Assembly: GCA_964539825.1 (NCBI GenBank)
Contig: CAZIKF010000023.1
Location: 1-64,000 of the forward strand
Length of the DNA stretch: 64,000 bases
Direction: 5' to 3'
From: CAZIKF01 sp964539825
Lineage (GTDB): Bacteria; Muiribacteriota; UBA6191
The notes under the pieces are model-generated. The model had not been told where the DNA came from. It saw only the letters and a program-made list of their open reading frames with translations, and searched no databases. This document shows positions 55,989 to 61,524 of this stretch, one piece after another (position 1 is the stretch's first letter; each line of letters starts with the position of its first letter). A program made the position numbers and the translations under genes.

Positions 55989-57464
55989 TCAAGTTCCAAA
56001 AACTACACCCTTTAAAACATCCATCCCTGCGTTGAAGAAATTGCGAAACTGAGCGTAGCTTGTCAGGTTTTTTGTCATCTGTAAAACCTGTGATGGTCGA
56101 AAATAGAATTCCTTGTAGGCCTTTGATGCGAATTGGTGCATATCTTTGACTGAAAACTTGGTGTTTTCAAGCTGAAGATTTTGTTGGCGCGTTCCTTCAG
56201 TGATGGCTAGTTTCCATACATCCACTCCGGTTTCTTGAACAAGACGCTCATAAATAGGAGTCCTGGGAATGGGCCAGTAGGGCGAAATCTGGGCGAAGTC
56301 CAACGGTTCTTGAGTGATTAAATCAAGGGTATTTCGCAGACTTTCTTCGGTTTCTCCCGGAAGCCCCAGGACAAAAAATCCCGTGACTCCGATTCCGGCA
56401 CTCTTCGTTTTGCGGATCACCTCGCGAATGTGGGCAGAGCCCTTTTGAGTCTTTTGAATATTTTTGAGGACGGTATCATCTCCCGATTCAATTCCGTATC
56501 CGATCCAGGCACAATTCACGGATGCCATGGATTCAAGCATCTCCTCATTGATCTGGTCTGAGCGAACCCTGCATGACCAGCGAATTGACAGGCCCTTCTT
56601 CTTATAGAGTCGAGCGAATTCAAAAACCCTCTCTTTAGGAATAGTGAAGTTGGAGTCGAAATAATCCATTTCCTCAATTCCGTATTCCTTTTCACAGATT
56701 TCTAACTCTGAGACCAGGTCTTGGGCTGTTCGGATGAAGTAAGGCGTGAGGCGAATCTGGCAAAAATGACAACCGTAAGGACAGCCAAACGAAGACATGC
56801 CGGCGGTGAAGGGAAAGCCCTTGGAGAGAATGGAATAATACTGTTTGATATCCAGAATGGAGCGATCCGGATGAGGTCTCACGAAGTCTTTTGGCAGACC
56901 CACCGGTTCATTGAGGTGAAGCTCGCCCTCATGTACACTGGCCGTACCGGGAACTTCCCACCATGATTTCCCCTGGGTCCAGGCTTCCAGCCAGGGAACA
57001 ACACAAGCCTCAGCAGCACCATGGAATACTACCTGTATTTCAGGATGTAAGGCCATTTCACCGGGGTAGTTCTCCGCCCCGGGACCACCCACAAGAATGG
57101 GTTTGGAAAATTCTTTTGAGAAGGCGCGAATCCATTCGATCACGAATAAAAAATCCAGGTTTGTTGTTGTGAAGCACAGCAGGTCAAAATCCTTTGTACG
57201 GGCGGCTTCAATGGCTCCGTGGTAGTCAAGGTTCAAAGCGCTGCAGTCAAGAATCTCGGTTTGAATCCCATGTAAGCGCAGCCATGCAGAAAGGTAGAGA
57301 AGATTTAGCGGGGGTACCACACCCAGGTGACGGACATTCTTTATAAATGCCAGAGTGTCGGTGTCATTTTTGAAGGAATGAAATACCAGCAGAACCTTCA
57401 ATCCAGCAAGAGGGCCATTGGCATCCGGTAAAGGCTGATTGTTGAAAATAGGACGAACGGGCAT
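55989..57464 (-). CDS. B12-binding-type radical SAM enzyme
   Basis: 491 residues from ATG 57464. Residues ~20-165 form a cobalamin-binding-like Rossmann domain (LKVLLVFHS, then ILVGGPGAENYPGEMAL) without a DxHxxG motif, as in many class B members. The radical SAM cluster is C228-x3-C232-x2-C235 in GCPYGCHFC. IGYGIESGDD and GFFVLGLPGETEES are the usual strand motifs of the barrel. Such enzymes methylate or rearrange unreactive carbons, often in lipid, cofactor or antibiotic pathways; the substrate is not evident. It is the first gene of a probable unit with the second FGE-fold and hydrolase genes. Confidence 0.88.
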   Translation of the reverse strand: MPVRPIFNNQPLPDANGPLAGLKVLLVFHSFKNDTDTLAFIKNVRHLGVVPPLNLLYLSAWLRLHGIQTEILDCSALNLDYHGAIEAARTKDFDLLCFTTTNLDFLFVIEWIRAFSKEFSKPILVGGPGAENYPGEMALHPEIQVVFHGAAEACVVPWLEAWTQGKSWWEVPGTASVHEGELHLNEPVGLPKDFVRPHPDRSILDIKQYYSILSKGFPFTAGMSSFGCPYGCHFCQIRLTPYFIRTAQDLVSELEICEKEYGIEEMDYFDSNFTIPKERVFEFARLYKKKGLSIRWSCRVRSDQINEEMLESMASVNCAWIGYGIESGDDTVLKNIQKTQKGSAHIREVIRKTKSAGIGVTGFFVLGLPGETEESLRNTLDLITQEPLDFAQISPYWPIPRTPIYERLVQETGVDVWKLAITEGTRQQNLQLENTKFSVKDMHQFASKAYKEFYFRPSQVLQMTKNLTSYAQFRNFFNAGMDVLKGVVFGT

Positions 57465-57482
57465 AGGGAAGACCAGGTTCTT

Positions 57483-57518
57483 AGTATATATTATATAAGG
57501 ACACAGGCGTGTCCTTTA
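57483..57518 (-). promoter_or_regulatory. Probable promoter of the radical SAM gene, with a dyad in its spacer
   Basis: On the minus strand TATAAT (57495-57490) lies about 26 bases from the ATG at 57464. A -35 element is weak (TAAAGG, 57518-57513). GGACAC-AGGC-GTGTCC (57499-57514) is a perfect 6-bp dyad filling the spacer, a possible operator or a small hairpin. Confidence 0.35.
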
Positions 57519-57700
57519 AGAATCAATGGAAACAGTAGAAACATAGGAATTCAAGAATAGGTTAGATCCCGCTATTAAGGCGGGTATTTCTGGATTCCGG
57601 CTCAAGTCCGGGATGACGCGCTGGGGACAAAAGCCTGTTTTAGGGCGAAGCCCCCATTCCATGGATTCCATGGATTCCATTGGTCCCATTGTTTCTCAGT
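57519..57700. repeat. Palindromic intergenic element, copy 2, carrying a nested GGATGACG-type palindrome
   Basis: The left arm (AAGAATCAATGGAAACAGTAG from 57519) and right arm (CCATGGATT twice, then CCATTGGTC, CCATTGTTT, to 57697) show the same 9-base periodicity as copy 1. The centre contains ATCCCGC-tattaag-GCGGGTAT and ATTCCGGctcaagtCCGGGATGACG, the element type of 10436-10530. It sits between the divergent radical SAM genes. Confidence 0.7.
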
Positions 57701-57702
57701 AA

Positions 57703-57721
57703 AAAAGATCGGAGATCTTTT
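57703..57721 (+). promoter_or_regulatory. Hairpin with Shine-Dalgarno in its loop, before the SPASM gene
   Basis: AAAAGATC-GGA-GATCTTTT is a perfect 8-bp hairpin ending two bases before ATG 57724. The GGAG that would serve as ribosome-binding site spans the loop and the first stem base, so folding would affect initiation. It could be a translational switch or simply an AT-rich accident. Confidence 0.35.
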
Positions 57722-57723
57722 AA

Positions 57724-58809
57724 ATGTCTTACTGGCAGCATTTAAAAAAGGCCAATTTTCATCGGGACTTTATTCGCGACTCCACGATACTCAAGATCCT
57801 GGGATATTATCCTCTTGAGTACTCGCTGCTCTCCAGGACTATTTCCTACCCCAAGATCATCAATTTTCTGGTGACTCTACGTTGTAATCTACGCTGCGAA
57901 ATCTGTCATACCATGGATGCCCTCACAACCTCTAAAAAAGGGGAACTGAGCCTTGAGGAAATTTATGATCTGGTTGAGAAGTGTGCTCAATTTGGGCCGG
58001 ACTGGCATTTCTCAGGCGGGGAACCCTTTGCCCGTCTTGATCTGCCTTTGATTTTAAGCCGGATAAAGTCTCTTGGTATGCGATCTTCAGTGGTATCGAA
58101 TGGTCTTTTGATCCATGAGAAACTGCTGGAAAAACTCGAAGTTGGCTCCCTTGGCAGCATCACTCTTTCGGTACTTGGCATTCGTGAAGACCATGACAAG
58201 GAAGTTGGTAAAAAAGGGGCTTATGATCTGCTTCGTTCCAACCTTGAAAACTTCCATCAGGCGATGCCAGGCACCGCGATTTATTTGAACTGTCCCATGA
58301 CTCCCGGATTCATCAAACGTCTCAAAGAATTCGAGGCTGACTTCAGAGATTTCCCAATCAGGGCCGTAAAATTTACCCATCTCAATTATCTCACCAGCGA
58401 TGAGATTGAATCCTACCGGGAATACAGTACTGAAGCGGACTTCAAAACTCACATGGCCTATTCCTACCGAAATGATTTTCCCATGGAAAAAATTGGTGAG
58501 GATGTCACCTCTGAGAGATTCGAAGATTTTTCCCTACCCTTCCAGATGATTCCTCAACTGCGTGATGACGAAATCCGCACCTGGTATACCAAAGCATTTG
58601 AAAGTAGAAGGCCCTGCCATTTCATCTGGCATTCGACTTATCTATACCCGGATGGGACTATAAAATCCTGCCACTTCCTACAAGAGCCCTTTGGAAATGT
58701 ACGCGAGCGGGATATGGCGGAGATTTGGAATAGCGCTGAGTATCAAAATTTCCGAAACCAGATCAAAAACAGGATGTCTCCGGCTTGTGCGAGATGCTGT
58801 AAGTTGTGA
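57724..58809 (+). CDS. Radical SAM/SPASM-domain protein
   Basis: 361 residues. The cluster motif is C54-x3-C58-x2-C61 in TLRCNLRCEICHTMD, followed by FSGGEPFARLDLP. The C-terminal part (about 295-361) has the SPASM pattern: PCHFIWHSTYLYPDGTIKSC, then FGNVRERDMAEIWNSAEYQ and a final CARCCKL, which would bind auxiliary Fe-S clusters. Family members modify ribosomal peptides, activate enzymes or act on small molecules. No short precursor-peptide gene is visible nearby, and the two neighbours are a B12 radical SAM gene (divergent) and a GtrA gene, so an envelope-lipid or glycan role is as likely as peptide maturation. Confidence 0.88.
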   Translation: MSYWQHLKKANFHRDFIRDSTILKILGYYPLEYSLLSRTISYPKIINFLVTLRCNLRCEICHTMDALTTSKKGELSLEEIYDLVEKCAQFGPDWHFSGGEPFARLDLPLILSRIKSLGMRSSVVSNGLLIHEKLLEKLEVGSLGSITLSVLGIREDHDKEVGKKGAYDLLRSNLENFHQAMPGTAIYLNCPMTPGFIKRLKEFEADFRDFPIRAVKFTHLNYLTSDEIESYREYSTEADFKTHMAYSYRNDFPMEKIGEDVTSERFEDFSLPFQMIPQLRDDEIRTWYTKAFESRRPCHFIWHSTYLYPDGTIKSCHFLQEPFGNVRERDMAEIWNSAEYQNFRNQIKNRMSPACARCCKL

Positions 58810-58844
58810 AGCAGGCCTTGCCTGCCAGGAATCGAAATTCCTTA

Positions 58845-59030
58845 AGAAACAATGGAAACAATGGGAACAGAGGAATCCATGGAATGGGATGTTTCGCACC
58901 AAAAAGTCATCCCACTACCTGATCGCAGGACAGGCTTGTCCCGAATGATACGGATACCCGCTCAAATGGTGGGATCATGCCTTATTCAATTGCTTCCATT
59001 GTTTCTATTGATTCCTCTGATTCTAGATCA
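58845..59030. repeat. Palindromic intergenic element, copy 3
   Basis: The left arm AAGAAACAATGG / AAACAATGG / GAACAGAGG / AATCCATGG (from 58845) and the right arm ending TTGATTCCTCTGATTCTAG are imperfect reverse complements with 9-base periodicity. AATGGTGGGATCATGCC (58976-58992) matches copy 1 at 9029-9042. The centre has a GTCATCCC...CCGAATGATAC palindrome. A GCAGGC-CTT-GCCTGC hairpin at 58812-58826, just after the SPASM stop, may end that transcript. Confidence 0.72.
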
Positions 59031-59047
59031 GTATCAAGGATTGAATC

Positions 59048-59494
59048 TTGTGTAAGAAATTAGAAGGCGACCTAGAGACTGGCGGTTCAGCGACTCCCCG
59101 ACCCATGGGTCAGAACGCTCGTTATCTTCTTGGGTATCTCCTTTGCGGCGGGTGCGCCACGTTTCTTGATTTTTCTGTCTTCCTGGTGCTCACGGATTAC
59201 TTCGGGATCTGGTATTTCCACGCCAATTTTGTTTCCTATCCCCTTGGGATGAGTACGAATTTCATCCTGAACAAAGTCTTGAATTTTCGTAACAAATACC
59301 GCGGATACTTACGTCAGTTTGGAATCTTTGTCTTAATTGGTTTGCTTGGATTGGTGGTTAATCAATGGATTCTATACTCCCTCGTTGAGAGTTTCGGCTT
59401 TTTTCCACTGCTGGCAAAAGCAGTAGCGTTGGGTATCGTGGTTGCCTGGAATTTCACAGCAAACCGCTACCTGACTTTCGAACTCATGAAGTGA
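59048..59494 (+). CDS. GtrA-family four-helix membrane protein
   Basis: 148 residues from TTG 59048, favoured because AAGGA lies seven bases upstream; an ATG at 59105 would give 129 residues and has no ribosome-binding site. Four transmembrane helices are evident (about 24-46, 51-71, 90-112, 116-137). The family signature is visible as YLLCGGCATFLDFSVFLVLT, NFILNKVLNFR and WNFTANRYLTF. GtrA proteins are thought to help move lipid-linked sugars across the inner membrane, as in O-antigen glucosylation. That fits with GT-C-like enzymes elsewhere in the window, though the 16-30 kb clusters are distant. Confidence 0.85.
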   Translation: MCKKLEGDLETGGSATPRPMGQNARYLLGYLLCGGCATFLDFSVFLVLTDYFGIWYFHANFVSYPLGMSTNFILNKVLNFRNKYRGYLRQFGIFVLIGLLGLVVNQWILYSLVESFGFFPLLAKAVALGIVVAWNFTANRYLTFELMK

Positions 59495-59504
59495 GACTCA
59501 CAGG

Positions 59505-59540
59505 GTGAGTTAGAAGAGAGAAGAGACTAGGGAAGAGGGG
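59505..59540 (+). repeat. Left member of an inverted repeat flanking the beta-propeller gene
   Basis: GTGAGTTAGAAGAGAGAAGAG here corresponds to GTGAATAGAGAAGAGAGAAGAG on the minus strand at 61428-61407. Only purines dominate, so some similarity is low complexity, but the match including the GTGA end covers about 21 bases and the two copies exactly bracket one gene. Confidence 0.5.
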
Positions 59541-59564
59541 ATACAGTTGGTGAGTTCTTTGGAG

Positions 59565-61397
59565 CTAAAAGTTCTTACAGGTTTTTGCGCCATCCGTGCG
59601 GATATCTCCGAAGGTTGCGAAGGGTTGAGAATGCGCTGCAAAGCCACCACGAGTGGGAGCCAAAAATCGCTGTAGATAGGGAGAGGAGTTGAGATCAAGG
59701 CTAAGCTCAAAATCACTATTAAGTGGTTGTAGGGCTGTTTTATCAAGAGAGGATGTCAGCGCCCTGACTGAACTTCCAACTTTCTCCACCTGTACCCGCA
59801 CTCCGGCAGGAAAGTCGTTCCAATTGTCTTCGGTTTGATTTATTTCGGTGAGCAGACTCAGGCCGTTAACCCACAGAGTAGTGCCTTGAATGGCGTCCGT
59901 GGAACTCAATTGAACCGACACCAGAGCCCAGATAGCCCCCTGGATTCCACCAAAGGTTCCAATGGTAGATCTCACCGCGCTTAAGGTATGCAGATTTCCA
60001 GAGGGATCTTCAACCGCCGCGATCACAAGTCCGATGGTGTCATCATCATTGGTAGTATCTCCATTCGTAAACAAAGTGGCTTCCAGTAAGTACCTGTCAG
60101 CAGGTGAACCTAGCAGAAGGCCTGAGAAATTCGCGTTATCCTTTGATTGGACGTTACCCAGTGGGTCTAGCCCCCAGGTACTTGCTCCGAATCGCTGGGA
60201 GTCACTTACGACCTGGGAGGGCTGAACACAGGGCAGATAGCCGTTTTGAAGACCATTCCCGCGAAACCGTGGCCAGGAAGATCGATCTGAGAGGACATCA
60301 GAGGATGGGAGCCATAGAATTTTCTTGTCGAAAACTCCCGTCAGAAGTCCATAGTTACTTCCTATATTTGGGGAAGAGGCAATGGCGGAATCCACCGGGG
60401 TCTGCGCCAGGAGGGTACCGTCTGTAGTAAACCTGTAGACTCTGGCGGATCTGGAGCCAAAAAGGATTTGAGAGGAAGTGGTTACTGTTCCTGAGCCTGA
60501 TACTTTATCCCCGGTGGCCTGTTGAAAGAGCCTATTTCCGCTGAGATCATATCCGTAGATGGAGCCATCATTGGAGCCTACATAGATGTTTTGATCTTCA
60601 TCGAGGATGGGCGAGGAGTGCAGGGGGCCGCCGGTCGTGTCACTCCACAATAATGCCCCGCTGAAGTCGACTGAATAGAGGGTTCCCTGGTCGGAGCCAA
60701 AAAGAACTCGGCCTTCTCCGTCAATGGCCGGTGAGGATTGAATGGCATTGTCAGCGGTGAAACTCCAGCGAAGAACTCCTTCCTGGGTCAGGGCATAGAG
60801 TTTTTGATCCTCAGATCCTATGAACAGGGCTGATGTACCGTATAGACTGGGAGACGAACTCACCGGGCCTCCGGTGGGAAAGCTCCATAACAAGCTGCCA
60901 TCCGGATTCAGAGCGAAAACACTGCCGCTCTCAGAACCGAAATAAATTCTTCCGCGGCATCCCACGGCAGGGGAGGATTTTATTGAAGATCCAGCCGGGT
61001 AGGTCCACTGTATCACCGCGTTTGAGTCAACGGCATAGAGGAATCCATTATCTGCTCCAAAGTAGATGGTCCCATCTGAAGATAGTGCCGGAGATGAGTC
61101 GATGGAGGAATTTACGTTTAACTCCCAATTTACAGAAGGCGCGGCATTTGGAATAGCAAAGCTCAGGGAATGGACCCGCCCGTCAGTGGAACCGACATAG
61201 ATGGTTGAACCAATGATGGCGGGAGAAGAAACGCTCACCTGAACAGGGGGGGCGGGAATCTCTCGAATTTCAGCCGAACCGCCGCCGCAGCCAGAAAGGA
61301 CAATGGAGGCGAGTAGCAATAGAAATAGTGGGTACAAAGGAGTTTGGGATCGTGGTCCACAATGACGGAAGATCCAGCCCCAATGGCTGATACTCAC
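59565..61397 (-). CDS. Beta-propeller (PQQ-like repeat) lipoprotein
   Basis: 610 residues if GTG 61397 is used; an in-frame ATG at 61511 would add 38 residues from repeat-derived DNA ahead of the signal peptide, which is implausible. The lipobox is VLSGC (C37) followed by GGGS. At least eight blades repeat the pattern SSPAxxxxGxIYFGSxxGxLYAL, for example SSPAIDGEGRVLFGSDQGTL and SSPILDEDQNIYVGSNDGSI (residues ~55-370). The C-terminal 230 residues form a second, beta-rich domain without recognisable motif, with a Cys close to the end (KTCKNF). Outer-membrane or periplasmic binding function is likely. There are no PQQ-enzyme catalytic residues visible. Confidence 0.78.
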   Translation of the reverse strand: MSISHWGWIFRHCGPRSQTPLYPLFLLLLASIVLSGCGGGSAEIREIPAPPVQVSVSSPAIIGSTIYVGSTDGRVHSLSFAIPNAAPSVNWELNVNSSIDSSPALSSDGTIYFGADNGFLYAVDSNAVIQWTYPAGSSIKSSPAVGCRGRIYFGSESGSVFALNPDGSLLWSFPTGGPVSSSPSLYGTSALFIGSEDQKLYALTQEGVLRWSFTADNAIQSSPAIDGEGRVLFGSDQGTLYSVDFSGALLWSDTTGGPLHSSPILDEDQNIYVGSNDGSIYGYDLSGNRLFQQATGDKVSGSGTVTTSSQILFGSRSARVYRFTTDGTLLAQTPVDSAIASSPNIGSNYGLLTGVFDKKILWLPSSDVLSDRSSWPRFRGNGLQNGYLPCVQPSQVVSDSQRFGASTWGLDPLGNVQSKDNANFSGLLLGSPADRYLLEATLFTNGDTTNDDDTIGLVIAAVEDPSGNLHTLSAVRSTIGTFGGIQGAIWALVSVQLSSTDAIQGTTLWVNGLSLLTEINQTEDNWNDFPAGVRVQVEKVGSSVRALTSSLDKTALQPLNSDFELSLDLNSSPYLQRFLAPTRGGFAAHSQPFATFGDIRTDGAKTCKNF

Positions 61398-61400
61398 TTT

Positions 61401-61429
61401 CTTCCCTCTTCTCTCTTCTCTATTCACTC
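61401..61429 (-). repeat. Right member of the inverted repeat flanking the beta-propeller gene
   Basis: Reverse complement reads GTGAATAGAGAAGAGAGAAG and then AGGGAAG, matching 59505-59537 apart from small gaps. It overlaps the ribosome-binding region of the GTG start (GAGGGAAGAAAGTG). Further out, GAAACAATAGAATCAAT at 61468-61484 is identical to part of the arm of palindromic copy 1. Confidence 0.5.
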
Positions 61430-61524
61430 TTCCACCACATAATTTTGTATCGGAATTGATTTCCCAGGAAACAATAGAATCAATTCGGATACAATAGCCG
61501 CTTACAGGCATTTCAGGAGATCTT

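Noticed and set aside
57724..59047. Ribosomal-peptide maturation cluster around the SPASM protein
   Set aside because: No short Cys- or core-repeat-bearing precursor frame, peptidase-transporter or second maturase of that class was seen nearby.
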